From positions 682,001-746,000 of the forward strand of contig JACKQL020000025.1 in the NCBI GenBank assembly GCA_018296165.2: DNA of 64,000 nucleotides, given 5' to 3'. The DNA is from Termitomyces sp. T153 (lineage: Eukaryota > Basidiomycota > Agaricomycetes > Agaricales > Lyophyllaceae). The translations under genes were made by a program, and so were the position numbers. The notes under the pieces are model-generated. The model saw nothing but the letters and a program-made list of their open reading frames with translations, made no database searches and was not told the origin of the DNA. Below, one piece after another: positions 32,191 to 44,799 of this stretch (position 1 is the first letter of the stretch; each line of letters opens with the position of its first letter).

Positions 32191-32907
32191 TGCCGTGGCG
32201 TCTTATTTGCATGAACAACCTGACAATAAACCATTCCTTGTAAACTTCGAAGCAACCGTGAATCTAGATAATCGAGTCAAAGCCACTGCCTTCGCATGGT
32301 GCGCAGTGGGGCCTATGACTATTTTCTAAATTAATCCATCAGCGCTTGATAACACTAATAGAACAAAGAACGTACAGGTTTTTTGCCAGTGTGCACGGAA
32401 AGCACTATATACGTCATTTTGTTAATACAACATTGAACATTGGCTATGTCTCACCACTTCCAGTGGCCATGTACTCTGTTTAGTTGCTGAGGTCAAGGCA
32501 ATGTGGGTGACAGTTTCTGAACGCGCCAGAGCGCCAACAGTTCCGATACTCGTGACATAAGTACAACCTTTCTCCTGCCAATTCGGCGCGATCAGGGAAC
32601 ACCTTACCGCAGGACACGAGTAGAGGCGAACGTATGCAGCGTCAGTACAGAATCGGTTAGCGTCCTTGGGAACGGTATCTGATGATATTCAATGGTGTGG
32701 TCTGCTGTGAAACGTTGTGTCAAATTAGAAGCTCTTACCCCGGTTAATCGTGACTTGAAACGCCGACTCATAGTGATTCTTAATGATTGTGACATCATCA
32801 AAATTCTTGCGAAGTTACCAAAAGAATGCTAAGATGTGAGAATATAAAGACAGCGCCGACGTTGGGCGGTCCTCCCCATCACCTGTTAATCTCCCACTAA
32901 CACTGCC
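32191..32907. other. Intergenic
   Basis: About 700 bp between the MYND pseudogene and the DUF2235 gene. Open frames on either strand have no motif. It should contain the DUF2235 promoter. Confidence 0.5.
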
Positions 32908-34886
32908 ATGGCTAACGACATTGGAGAGGTGACCAAGTCTGGCAGGACACTCATCGTCTGTTTCGACGGGACCTCGAATGAATATAACGGTGTTGTCGGT
33001 GTCCCTCCTCTGCACTCAGGCTCTATCTACTGTTCGCTCAGACTTGACTTCTGCAGGAAACAAACGTTATCAAATTATTCTCCCTGCTGAAGAAAGATGA
33101 CTTCAATCAGCAGATTTGCTATTATCAAGTCTGTCTCTCTGTCTGTCTCGTATGCCGAACATGGTGTCCTCATAGATGTATAGCCTGGTATTGGGACATG
33201 GTTCAATCCTGGAGTTGTGTCGCCCTTCGTCCGCTGGGGCGCTCAAGTCCTTGACCTGGCATTTGCATGGTGCTTACGCGCGCTGCTTGTCCAACTTCCG
33301 TCCTGTATTGATAGAGTATCCCAGGTATCTCGACCAGCACGTCATCGAAGGATACAAGTTTCTGATGAATAACTATCGAGTTGGGGACAAAATCTGTGTA
33401 TTTGGTGCGTATTCTTCACCGAGAGCCTCAATGAGACGATTCAACCTCATGTGATGCAATTGTCAGGTTTTTCTCGAGGCTCGTACACCGCACGGTACGA
33501 AAATTCATACATTTGAGAAGCGATCTATTGTGGCTTATTCTCTGTAATCAATTCTAAGGGCTCTTGCAGGGTTTCTTCACAAGGTTAGCACCACCCCACT
33601 TATCGCCGACAAGTGTGAGTATTTGATATGTTCTTCGCACAGATTGGACTTCTTCCGAGAGACAATGAACAACAAATCCCGTTTGGATACAAGCTTTATA
33701 AGCGCGAAGACAAAATTGGACTCGATCTTTGCGCTGGTTTCAAGAAAACCTTCTGCCAAGACGTCAAAGTAGAATTCGTCGGTGTCTGGTGGGAATCGCA
33801 AGTGCTAGCATATTACGGCAACATGCTAATCTTGATGCAGGGACACAGTGGCGAGTGTAGGCATGCTAGCGTCCCGTACACTTCCCTTTACAAACTCGAA
33901 TAAGGCCATCAAAACCTTCCGACATGCTCTCTCCCTGGACGAGGTAAACAAAACGATCCAGCTTGAATCCGAACTAGTTTCGCTGACATGAACACAGCAT
34001 CGTGCAAAATTTAAACCAAACTATTATCATCATCCTACACGCAAAGCTCCAGTTCCAGCAAAGCACGACTCTGCGGAAAATACCCCGAACCTCGACAGCT
34101 TCAAGTCCACCAATAGTCTGATACAGAAACTCAAGCGTGGAAGCAATCGTATCAAAAAATTCTACAAACGAGAGATTGAAACGATCTTCGCCGAAGAGAC
34201 CCAGCCTGAGGAAGAAGGTATCCCGGACACCGATGTTCTCGAGGTGTGGTTCTCTGGATGCCATGCCGGTGAGCGCCGAGCTTCTCTTGTAAGGGGTAGA
34301 AATACTCACTAGGCTATGCATCATAAGATGTTGGTGGAGGCACAGTACCGGATAAAGAGACGCACAGCCTAGCCAACATCAGCCTACGATGGATGGTACG
34401 CGAGATCCAACAAGCACGATGTGGGATCATATTCGACGAGAAAGCTCTGCAACGTCTCGAGATTCCCCGCGTGGTTTTTGAAGTTGACAGCGTGACCAAG
34501 GTCGAGGTGCCAACAGTTCGCGAGCAAGAAGCTGAGCGTGAGGATAACCTGAACGTCATTGATGCGCTTCAGCCGATGTATGACCAACTCAAAGTTGGGA
34601 ATAAGCTGTGGTGGCTCCTGGAGCTTATGCCATTGACATATATGTGGCAGGACCAGGACAAGGAGTGGCATAGCAAGCTTAGGTGCGTGTTTTTTTTTTC
34701 GTTGTCGTTGAGATGCCCGTGGCTGAGTGTGGCGATGTTCGCAGTATGAATCTTGGAAGGGGGCGCAAGATCAAGGATGCGAACCCAAACTTTCATGAAA
34801 CAGTAAAATTGAGGATGGATGATACCAGGTTAAAGTATAAGCCTAAAGCGATTTGGACCGCGGGAAGTGAAAATTATGTTCACTGA
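32908..34886 (+). CDS. DUF2235 alpha/beta-hydrolase-like protein
   Basis: Eleven exons close a frame of 464 aa: 32908-32994, 33057-33128, 33184-33269, 33325-33404, 33467-33494, 33559-33583, 33643-33788, 33841-33943, 33998-34268, 34328-34682, 34745-34886. Domain features: an N-terminal LIVCFDGTSNE strand, GIGTWFNPGVV, the nucleophile elbow GFSRGS, EFVGVWDTVASVG, and SGCHADVGGG carrying the likely catalytic Asp. These define DUF2235, related to bacterial type VI phospholipase effectors (Tle1); the fungal members are mostly uncharacterised and presumed lipases or esterases. No signal peptide is visible, so it is likely intracellular. Confidence 0.88.
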
Positions 34887-36233
34887 TCTTCATTCACCAT
34901 GACCTTTCTGCGACTTTGACGATGACAGCAAGGACGACAAAAGTTTATCCGCATGACTTTTTACGGCTTTCCCGACGATGATAAAGTTTATCTGCATATG
35001 ACTTTTTACGCTTTCCCCCACGATATCAAAAGATGACAGTGAATATTGTAAAGTCATTGATACGATTTCACGGCTGTATTCATATTCATGATACTTATAC
35101 CTATTAATAATGACAATTTGGATCTATCATACCTTGACCATTGCCTACCATTGGCCCGTGATGTCTGTCAACTAGCCACAGATGTCTATCAACTAACTAT
35201 AAAGCTTTGACTGATATGTATAGGCGAAGGTGAATGGAGTGAGAACCTGACGTGAATCTGCGGACGTTTCATATTGATCTGTCATATGGGATGCATCTAC
35301 CATGTGGTTAACTTCAAAGACCCGTTGGGACAGAGATCGGGCCCCCTATCAAGCCTGTACATAGGCTCGTAAAGAGGCATTTCCACATTGGTTCTAAGGC
35401 CGTCATGATCGAATCAATGCTTGATACCACTAAGTTATTAGTATGTACCTGGGCTGGGAGCCGTTTGATTTAAGGGTTCTTCTATTGGGTTGGCGGGCCC
35501 AGTTTTCACAACGTAGGACTTGTCAACAGGCCGTCCAAAGGAGACATGGGCCCGATTCGTCAGTTCGGCCGCAGTCACTGCGGGAAGCTGCTTCTGAAGA
35601 TCTGTTTGTTGACATATCAAGACGATTGTGAAACAATTGGTGGGCAATGCCTATTAAGTCATCCCGTAGAAGCTTTATAATGATTAACAAGCCGGAGAGC
35701 TCTCGATTAACCCTAGTAAACGGGGCCAAAATTTCGATGACCAATGTTAAACAGATTGTTGGAAATGTGAATCCATCATAGTTGAACAAGTCATTGGAAC
35801 TATCGAGCCAAGAAACCGATGATCATCTGTAAAAATCACCGAGACAGACGTTGTGAGTGAGAGTGTTATGCTAATGTAGTATTGTACAACAGTCAAATTT
35901 GCCAAGATACTCGGGGATGACCGAGTCGACCGGTCAGAACCAAAGGGCAACCATCACGGGTGAGCGAGCAGATTATAAAGATGTTGAATTGATGCATTTG
36001 TGCAAAGAGACTCGCAGGTCCGAAGGTCATCAATCTATTTCCATGAGTATTATGTAGGCCAGAGAGCTCGCTTACTAGACCGTGACCAGCTCGAGCCTTT
36101 TACTCATTACAACGAGTCTACTCGCCGACCATGGACTTAGTGAAAATCAATATTTCCCACGTAGCGCGTCAATAAAATCAAAATAGTGTTCGGTCATCAA
36201 CCATTTTCCTTCATTTGTTCACTCTTTTTCATC
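34887..36233. other. Intergenic with a short tandem repeat
   Basis: A unit of about 43 bp is repeated in tandem with variation at 34940-34978 and 34983-35024 (core ACTTTTTACG). The rest, over 1 kb, has only short motif-less frames (for example 35438-35647). The MAPKK promoter must lie in the last few hundred bases. Confidence 0.5.
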
Positions 36234-37879
36234 ATGTCCTCGTCGTCTTCCTCGGTTATCTCTCCCATCTCTCCAATTCGCAAGAAGCGAAACTTCAAGG
36301 CCCTTCAATTGAAGTCCCAGCCAACACCGGCGACCACCCCTCCACCTCCGTCAGAGCCTGTGGCTGTTCGTGCGGCGCCAACCATCACACCGCCAATTAG
36401 CTCTGTCAAGAAGCGACCACCGCCGATGATTATTAAAGCCCCCAAAGTCCTCAATAGCGGGGCAGCTTCGGCGATCGAGCAGGACCCGAAAGACAGCGTC
36501 GTGGTCGTGAGCAATGGGCCAGGTTCGGCACCCAATACTGCGTCCGCCGCATCTTTGCGGCGAAACACTTATCATGCAACGCTCTCCAACACATTGGCCA
36601 ACTTGGATATGAATGCAGAGCATAAATTCGACCTGCGGAACGAGGACTTGAAGGATCTACAGGAGCTGGGTCAAGGAAACGGTGGGAGTGTAAAAAAGGT
36701 CGAACATGTGCCGACAGGTACTATAATGGCGAAGAAAGTGTGTAATATACTCCGACATGGGTTACATTCTTCCAACATATGCATCTTAGATTGTCCTCAT
36801 CGACGCCAAGCCTTCGGTACGGAAGCAAATACTCCGTGAACTCCAGATCATGCACGACTGCAAGTCAAAGCACATCATCTCTTTCTTCGGCGCATTTCTC
36901 GCGGACCCTAACATCTGCATCTGTATGGAGTTCATGGACAAAGGCTCATTAGACGGAATATACAAGAAAATTGGAGCTATCGACATCGACGTTGTGGGGC
37001 AGGTGGCCCTGGCCGTTCTCGAGGGCCTGACCTACCTATACGACGTACATCGGATCATTCATCGTGGTATGTTAATTCAATCATCAGAGACATATGTCAA
37101 ACAATTCACTCGCAATCTGGTCTAAGATATCAAGCCGTCGAACATACTATGTAACTCGCGCGGAGAAATCAAAATATGTGATTTTGGCGTCTCTGGAGAG
37201 CTCATAAACTCTATCGCCGACACCTTTGTAGGGACATCAACATACATGAGTGTGAGTCTTAGCCATCAATCTTAGTATTGCAATACATCATCTAAACAAA
37301 TCCATTTGAACGACAGCCCGAACGTATACAAGGTGCGCAATACACCGTTAAATCTGATGTATGGTCGCTCGGAATATCTCTCATCGAACTCGCATTGGGT
37401 CGCTTCCCCTTCTCGGAGTCGTCCGATTCAGACTCGGACCTCTCGGACTTTGAGAACACTCTTTCGCCTACACGCCCTGGCGGCCACCTTTCTGCTCTTT
37501 CTACTACCCACTCGCCAGCACGACCGCGTATCAAGACGCAGAAGAAGGATAAGCGGAAGAGCAAGGGCGTTAGTCTGCAGGGTGGGGGTATGACTATGAG
37601 TATTCTGGAGCTGTTACAACACATCGTCAACGAACCCGCACCGCGGTTGACGCCTGAGGGCCGTTTCCCGCGCGAGGCGGAGGAGTTTGTGGATAGCTGC
37701 TTATTGAAGGATCCGGACCTCAGGAAGACGCCCAAGGATCTGTTTGTGAGTTTCATATTGTATTTATAGATTCGGGAAAAGGTGCTGAGATTTTTGTTCC
37801 TCTTTTTTAGAACCACATTTGGATTCAACAAGCGCGTGTGTCGAATGTTGATCTCGAAACGTGGGCCAGCACTTTCTGA
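36234..37879 (+). CDS. MAP kinase kinase (STE7/Fuz7-like)
   Basis: Five exons, 36234-36737, 36790-37066, 37127-37251, 37317-37745 and 37811-37879, close a frame of 467 aa. The N-terminus has a candidate MAPK-docking motif ([12 protein letters not shown]). Kinase motifs in order: Gly loop GQGNGGSV, the ATP Lys in [23 protein letters not shown], and the MAPKK activation segment with Ser in LINS and Thr in [15 protein letters not shown]. Between subdomains near GRFPF and the C-terminal lobe there is an insert of about 60 Ser/Asp- and Lys-rich residues. It phosphorylates a MAP kinase on Thr and Tyr; the STE7-type activation segment suggests the mating/filamentation cascade, by similarity. Start 36234 was preferred to an upstream in-frame ATG at 36186, which adds a Phe-rich stretch. 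Confidence 0.9.
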
Positions 37880-38511
37880 TCCCCCCCCCCCAAACTATCT
37901 GTCTGTTCCTGAGTCTGGATTCCCGCCTTACATACCTCTTCCTGAATCCTGCCGACACTCATTATTTGCTACGATACCATTATTATGCCCTCGAGTACGC
38001 CGTACTACACCGTTTTTTCTTTTCGGTGTTGTTTTTTTATATCAGTTTCACACAAGATGTACATTACTTGGATGATGACTTGGGATTGCCAGTGTTCCAT
38101 GTCGAGTCGAGTTGAAATAGGCCGAGGGATATTGAACACGGGTATCAATGCGCCACCAGCTTCAAATTGCCATCACCTTTTTGTTGGCGTCGTAGCCGCA
38201 TCAGCCTTGTAATGCATATTGTATCAGATCGGCTGTCATTTGAAAATATCATCAAGGTCTAATATTGAGGGGAGACTGGTGTCCAACTGCACCCGGATCA
38301 TCCTCGTTCTTCCATTACCGCTCTCTTTCACTCGATCAAACTGATGTTGATACCCTTTGCTCGTTTTAGCGCTCGAGTTATCGACCCTAAGTAAAAACAG
38401 CCGTTTGACGACCACGTGGACTCTTCTGAGTTGCCCTTCCGTTTCGTGTCATCTCGATTTGCTACCTCGTTTCTTTCGAAAAGCATATCATCGTCTATTC
38501 AGCAGGGATTT
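37880..38511. other. Intergenic
   Basis: 3' region of the MAPKK and presumed promoter of the small gene. A run of ten C at 37881 and T-rich patches near 38020. Motif-less frames at 37782-38212 were discarded. Confidence 0.5.
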
Positions 38512-38765
38512 ATGATCAACAGCTATGTCGTTTGTGGCGCCTTCGTTGTCGCGACTGCCATCGGCTCGGGTTAGTATTCATGGTCTTTCTTTTGTCACCA
38601 GAAGCAAAGGTAAAGCACTGAAACTCGAACGCAGTATGTGGTTACACAGGCCGCCATTCATTTCGTATTGATGCTAATGATTTTGATCCCGTTTATTTCA
38701 GCCACACTTCCAGGAAGAAGCCCGAAGATCCGAATTTGGATTCTTTGTACACTAATGATAAGTAA
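38512..38765 (+). CDS. Possible 62-aa small membrane protein
   Basis: Two exons, 38512-38569 and 38635-38765, close a frame of 62 aa with a GT..AG intron. The first exon encodes a hydrophobic stretch (YVVCGAFVVATAIGSV), a likely membrane anchor or uncleaved signal; the second is polar and ends in a Lys/Asp-rich tail. It follows the MAPKK and converges with the SH3-TBC gene. No family was recognised. The clean splice and lack of stops support it; the short length and the absence of known relatives leave it uncertain. Confidence 0.45.
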
Positions 38766-38903
38766 ATTAGCATTCACTCCACGAGATACAAAGTGGTAAG
38801 ATACAATCCAACAAAATGAAGTAATAATCGATGATAGCGTGAGATAACGTTTAATGAAGAGACAGGGTACAAAAGAGATTGCAATACAGGGCGGTATCGA
38901 GTG

Positions 38904-41900
38904 CTAGGGACGTGGTAAAGAGATAGTATGCGGTGTGGATACAGTACGCGGGGCAAACGTTTGGCGCTTCGCTTGAGCTTCCAGTTTAACACGTTGCTTT
39001 TGCAGATCGTCGTCCTTGATTTTCGCGGCTAGAGCAAGCGTGATGAGAGCTTCGGGAGACGTGGGCAAGAGCTCGGGAGAGGGGTAAAGCACGGTGTTCA
39101 AAGCCGCATCGGCCGACCTAGTATCAGAAATCCGCTGGCGGCTACATGAAACTAGCACAAGTGCCACCCGGAATAGGAAGGGAACACCTGGCGATCTGAC
39201 TAAACAATCAAGATACAAGTGAAGGAAAGAATTTACATACCTTCGAAAAGGAAGATATCCCACACCCGGTCGAGGTAATCGGGCGGAAGATAACCAACAA
39301 AGAGAGACGTGAACCTACATGAATATTTGGACATGTTAAAATAGAATCAAAGACATAGTACGCACCACGGCCGACAAATACTAAGAGGAGAAATGTTGAG
39401 TTCGCCGAAAAGTTTCTTCGCCACCATAGGATCAACATTGTCCAAGGAACGTCCAAATAGCGTGGCATCAACATCAACCTGCGCGGAAGTGGACGAAAAG
39501 TACGGGCGTATATGCAGATCCATGAGTGAAACAAAAATCCAGAACGCGTCTTCTTCAGGCGCATGAATAAGAAGATTCCCCGCGATGAGCGTCAATCCTA
39601 GAAAAGTTCAATTGAGGATAGGCTAGAAAATCTCAAGACGCACCTGTCATGTATTGAACGTCGGGAACCATCGTGAGATAAGCTTGGAGCAACGAAATCA
39701 CAGGTCCTTGAGTGCTTTGGAGCTGAGGTTGATGGGCGAAGCAGCGCTGAACATCCCGCTCGATGTCGGCGAGTGCGGCAACTTTTTCCCTGCTCCCGAG
39801 TTGGCCATAGACTCCCGGAACGATGCGCGCCTTCCCATCGGTGAGCATTGACCACACGAGGTATCGCACGGATGATGGAACGCCGTCGAAGATGAGTTTC
39901 TTCACCTTTTTGCTCTTCCTCGACTGCGACGGCTGGACTGATCCCACCACTGTCATCCATTTCAGCTCTCGTCTATTGTGGGCGTTCGTCATCGAAGTTG
40001 TTGATGCCTCTGAATCAGTACCCCCGCGAACCGACGATTTCGATCCCTGTAGTATGCTTGAACTGGTGTCGGATAGATAGGCGGCAGAGCGAGATGCAGG
40101 GCTGTCTGTACGCAATAAACTTCCGTCTTGGCGAACGTCAACCGACATATCGCGACCCATGACTCCAGAGTCCTCGGATGAGCGTTCATCATGGAGGTTT
40201 CCAAAGGTTGGACGAACAAGTTGAAAGTCCATATCCTGTACTTGCAGAAAGCCCTCGGTCTTGGGGGACATCGGCTGCACGTTCGAAGACTCGTCTTGCT
40301 TGGGGGTATTACGTCGAAGGTTAGGAAGAGATAATTTTGAACGAAGGGAACTCTGACGCCCGATGACAGCGGGTGGAGGTAATGTCATATTGGACTTGGA
40401 GCTGTGCAAAGAAACGGCGTCGTTCTCTGCGGAGAGTCGACCACGGAACTCGGGAGTCAGCTGGACAGACGGCGAAGGAGACTGGCCACTGCCATCGAAA
40501 GTCGAACGAATGTGCGGTACAGGGCGTGGCATCGGCGCTTCGTTCAGCGTAGATCTCGACGCTGTCTGACGAAGGACATGAGGCTGGCTTGTCGTTGGGG
40601 ATGGAGGTACAGAGGAGGAAATTTGTCCATTGAATGGGGCAGCGAACGATTGGATGAGGGGGCTATTTGGTGGACGCGGAGCAGGCGAATATTCCCTCAG
40701 CGGCGAGGGTCGACATCCAGGCTTTGTGCTGGCGATCGGCGTACTTGGTGAACCGACTATGGGAGAAAGGGATCGTTTGATGTCACTAGCTGACGGGATT
40801 TGCGCTGGTTGATCACCCATGTCACGGCTATGGAAAGAAACGGTACGTCAGGGGGAGAACGTAAGACAAGAAAAGAAAAAAACGAACAAACCTTCGTTGT
40901 AAAGGTAACGGGACACTTGAACTCTGGAACCCAGAGAAACTTCGCGAACGCGGACGAACTCCACCAGCCTTAGGAAAGAAATTCGCTCGTGGAATAACCC
41001 CACCTGTCCCACTCCCTGGGCGCTCGACATCCGGTACAGCGTTCCCGTCCACCGTTGGAGTAACATCAGGACTGGAAACAGACCCCGTCTTCCTCACCGC
41101 AAGTCTCGGAACAGGTGCTCCAGTCGATGGAGGCATGACACGTATGGGAGGCGTTGCTGGCGTGGCAGCTGCACGAGGTACGGATGGTGGAGGAACGGAT
41201 CCAGGTGGGGGTGCAGTCGCGAGTGGAGGCGTAACCGTAAACTGTATGGGTATCGGACCCATCGCCGCACTGAGATCGACCGTCGCGACGCCGTAGATCG
41301 TGGGCCCGCGTCCACGAGGTCCGAGTGGCGGCCCGTGTCCACCTAGCGCCATGTGAATTGCCTGGATTGCGCTGCCGCGCACGCGTTGGGCATTTAGTTG
41401 GGGTGGTGATGAAGGCTGTGTCTGTGAAGTTATGTACATAGGCCCGGGAGAAATTGAGTTTGGTGTTGCTTTGGGTGCGTTCGGGTGTGGGAGGAAGAGA
41501 GATTGACGTTCACCAGATGGGCGGATGTCAGATAATTTTGGTGGGCGAAGATGGGAGGGTGTTAAGGCCGGGGAAGTTGGAGGTGGTGGCGGCAGTGTAA
41601 CTACTACTGTGACTGGAGAAGATGGCAATCCCGATGGTGAAGGAGTAGTATCTCGTAAAGCTGCTGGGGCAGGTGTGGTGCTGACCACACTCGTTGCCTC
41701 CTTCCTCACTTTCTCCTTCTCCCTCTCCAGCTCTTCTGTGTCATCGTTCTGAGAGTCATCAACCACCGGACTTGTCATTCGATTAGCCACGAGGAGCGAA
41801 GCAGCCCGTCTTTTCGATATCACATCCGGCTCAGTTTCTGGTGACGATGCCATCGACGGTGATTCATGCAGCACACCATTGTCGATGACAAACGTCGTAT

Positions 41901-44799
41901 CTTCACTAGCTTCCTCCTCGTCTCGTTCCGCCTCCCGATCCTTGTCTTCCGTCCATTTCTGCTCCTCTCCAAACCCGCGTGCAACCTTCCCATCCTTCCC
42001 AATCATGATCCTCTCTGTCTTCCCACTCTCCTGCCCCACGGTCACTTGAACCTCTACCTCGTGCTCCACTGCAACCTTCTCGAGCGGGATATATGCCGAC
42101 AGTCCTGTGGGAGACCTGCTCGGTGTGGTATTTGTAGTTGTTATGAGATCTGGAAGGGTAACAGGAAGAGCTGCGTATTGCCCAGTGGAAGCGGGTGAAG
42201 ACACGGCAGATCCCCAACCTGTGTGAAGAAGTGGTGAAGGAGTAGAGTTTTTTCGATGATGCTGATGACTCAATGAAAGTGGTGATTGAAGCGCGGAAAG
42301 AGTAGATGAAGTATAGTTCGATGATGTCAATGTCAACGCAGGGGGTCGCGTCGAGGTGGTACTTGTTCGTATATTGATGTTTGGACTGGGATTTGATTCC
42401 GGAGACAAAGATTTGACCGTACCGAACGTCATGGATGTGAGAGGGGGCACCGAAAATGTTCCATTCCTACGATATTCCTGAGCACAAGATACCGATCCCT
42501 CGCTCTCCGAATCCGTTGGGCGATGCCCAGCACCAAGCACACGAGTTGTCTCCAACTGCCGTGAATGTGGAGATGATTGCTGGTGAATTGACGATGCTGT
42601 TGAATGGGTAAGTGGTGCTTGTGGTAGTGGAGGGGATCGCGTCTGCCCTAGCGGGGGGGTAGTCTCAGGAATAGCCGGGTTCAGCACGACGGGGTTCAAA
42701 CTCGCCGTCGTATTGCTCCTACTCCTTGTCCGTCTCCCCTGGACCTGTCCCTGTAGATCCACGCTGCCTCTGACACTTGCCGTACCCGTCGACTCGGAAA
42801 TCAACGACGCCCCATCAATACTTGGCCTCTCCATCCTCTCAGGAGGCCATTCACCCACACCTGAACCTGACACCGAACTAGAAGATCCATTGACCCGCGA
42901 ACCCACGCTGACACGCGAGGAGAGCGACCGCGTACCCGAGGAGATACGCGAATAGCGGTAGTCATCATAAATATCGCCGTCCCAGTTCGACGAGGCGTGT
43001 GATTGGGAGGATTGGGCAGTGGAGGGGCGGGTGTTCACATTTGCGGAGGTGGTTGTACTCTCAGGAATACGAGGCGGACGAGCGAACGACGTCGGACGGG
43101 AATTCACGCTCATAGATGCCATGCTCGCCTGTGAGAGGGAGATACGATGTGTGTGCGTCGGTGGAGTGGGGAACTCATACGTCGAGGGATAGGACTCGTC
43201 TTTGCTGACCGAAGTAGACCGTGAGGGAGAAGGAGAGAGCGGGGCGACAGGTGGAAAGGTTAAGATCATTTGCTGATTTATCGTATTACGATTCTCGTTG
43301 TGCCCGAGTATGGGAGATTCGATGTCGTCGTCGTCGAGGTGCTGTGAGAAAGCAGCTTGAGTCTGCAATAAATCGTCATCAAGCTCTTGCTGTGATGGAT
43401 TCACGGGGGGCGGAGGCGAGTGCATCGAGTGACCCGTCTCAGTATCCGCGTAATTTAGTCCATCCTCACTCGAGTACACGCTCCTCTCACTGATAACACT
43501 ACTCCTACCCGCCGAGTGTCTCCTCACACTCACTTTCCGTTGTGCACTGCCCTTTCTTCGCATGCTCGCCTTCCTCCGTGTTCCTAGCCCATCAGACTCC
43601 GACTCAGAACCCGACCAGCCATCCCCGTCGACGAGATTTTGGAGAAGGGATAGCCCGATCCCGACTTCACCGTCGTCCGAGGCGAGTGAGAGACGCGAGG
43701 TGTGGAAGTGGCTTGGAGTTGAGGTGTCAGGATTCGTGCTCGCAGTTGGGGGAGGAGACGTGATCGTAGTTGAGGTTGATGGTGTTGAGGTTGATGGTGT
43801 GGTAGTCGGAGCTGTGACGCTGGTACCGGACGAGGACGCGTAGAGGGATGAGTTACTTAGAGATGATATCGAAGGGGGGAGAGTAGGATGTGTAGCCTGA
43901 GCAATTGTTTCCGTAGTCGTAGGAGAAGACGAACTGATGGTCGTGGTCGGAGGCGAGGACATGGGCTGACGAGTCGTCGAATCAGGATCTGCATGAGGGA
44001 CAGAATCAATGTGTGTATTGGCAAAACCTGGCCCCTCATCGGTAGTCTGTGAGTACGACGAGAGGACAGAGGTATGTCTTGAAGAGATTGACGACCGTAT
44101 CGGGGGCTTCGGTGAGGCGTACGACGCTGGGGGCGGCGGAGGCGAAGCTGCATACATGGAGGGTGGCGTACCCCTCAATGCTGGCGACAGCGTCGACGGT
44201 ATGGCTGGGCTCGTGTCCCTCGACGACCCATACTCACCATCACTCCTCTCCGGACCTGCAGAGTTCCTCGAGCCCGAACGCAGACTGAATCGCAATTTTG
44301 TCATCTCTGATGACGAGGGAGGCAGAACAAGCGTGGCAGCAATATGTTCCTCGATAGAAATTCGTGTACGATTACCAGCGGGCGTTGGTGACTTTCTGGC
44401 GCCTGAGTTTCCATTGGCATTGATAGAAGAGCGTTTCGTTATAACGGGCTTCTTCAATCTGCCGTGAAAATGTACATGGGACCCTAAGAATCGACCGACA
44501 ACGCCTTCGCACGAGCCCTACCTAGTGTGAGTAGTCAAATAGACGCGGAGATGAAAAAAGCTCACAAGATATACCCCGGGAGACTCACAAAGTTGCATTA
44601 GAACGGTAATTTCGTCGCCCTATACGCCACAACATATTAAATTGACGATTATTACGCCACAGAAGACGAAACGTACCTTCAAGAACATTAAATCATCAGG
44701 ATTTTCGGCAACGCAATCCACCAGCGCCGTACACTTGCCGATCCCGCCCTTCGCCGCAAAACGCGTCCATCGTGCGAGCTCTGTAGCCTCCATGGCCAT
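38904..44799 (-). CDS. SH3 domain-TBC domain protein, putative RabGAP
   Basis: Seven exons, 44799-44677, 44619-44566, 44517-40892, 40827-39644, 39597-39366, 39314-39241 and 39187-38904, close a frame of 1858 aa. The first three exons encode an SH3 domain (KCTALVDCVAENPDDLMFLK, ITVLMQL, GVVGRFLGSHVHFH). More than 1200 residues of Ser/Thr/Pro-rich, probably disordered sequence follow. The C-terminal TBC domain starts near ELKWMTVV: KKLIFDGVPSSVRYLVW, the Arg-finger motif IERDVQR, FWIFVSLMDLHIRPYF and YLDRVWDIF; a basic C-terminal helix (DDDLQKQRVKLEAQAKRQ) follows. TBC domains stimulate GTP hydrolysis by Rab GTPases with Arg and Gln fingers; here the usual YxQ is YMT. The SH3 domain suggests recruitment to a Pro-rich partner, perhaps at sites of growth. 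Confidence 0.88.

Noticed and set aside
43857..44467. 152-codon plus-strand and 98-codon minus-strand frames in the SH3-TBC linker
   Set aside because: Shadows of the Ser/Thr/Pro-rich linker, with Arg/Leu or Gly/Asp bias and no domain.
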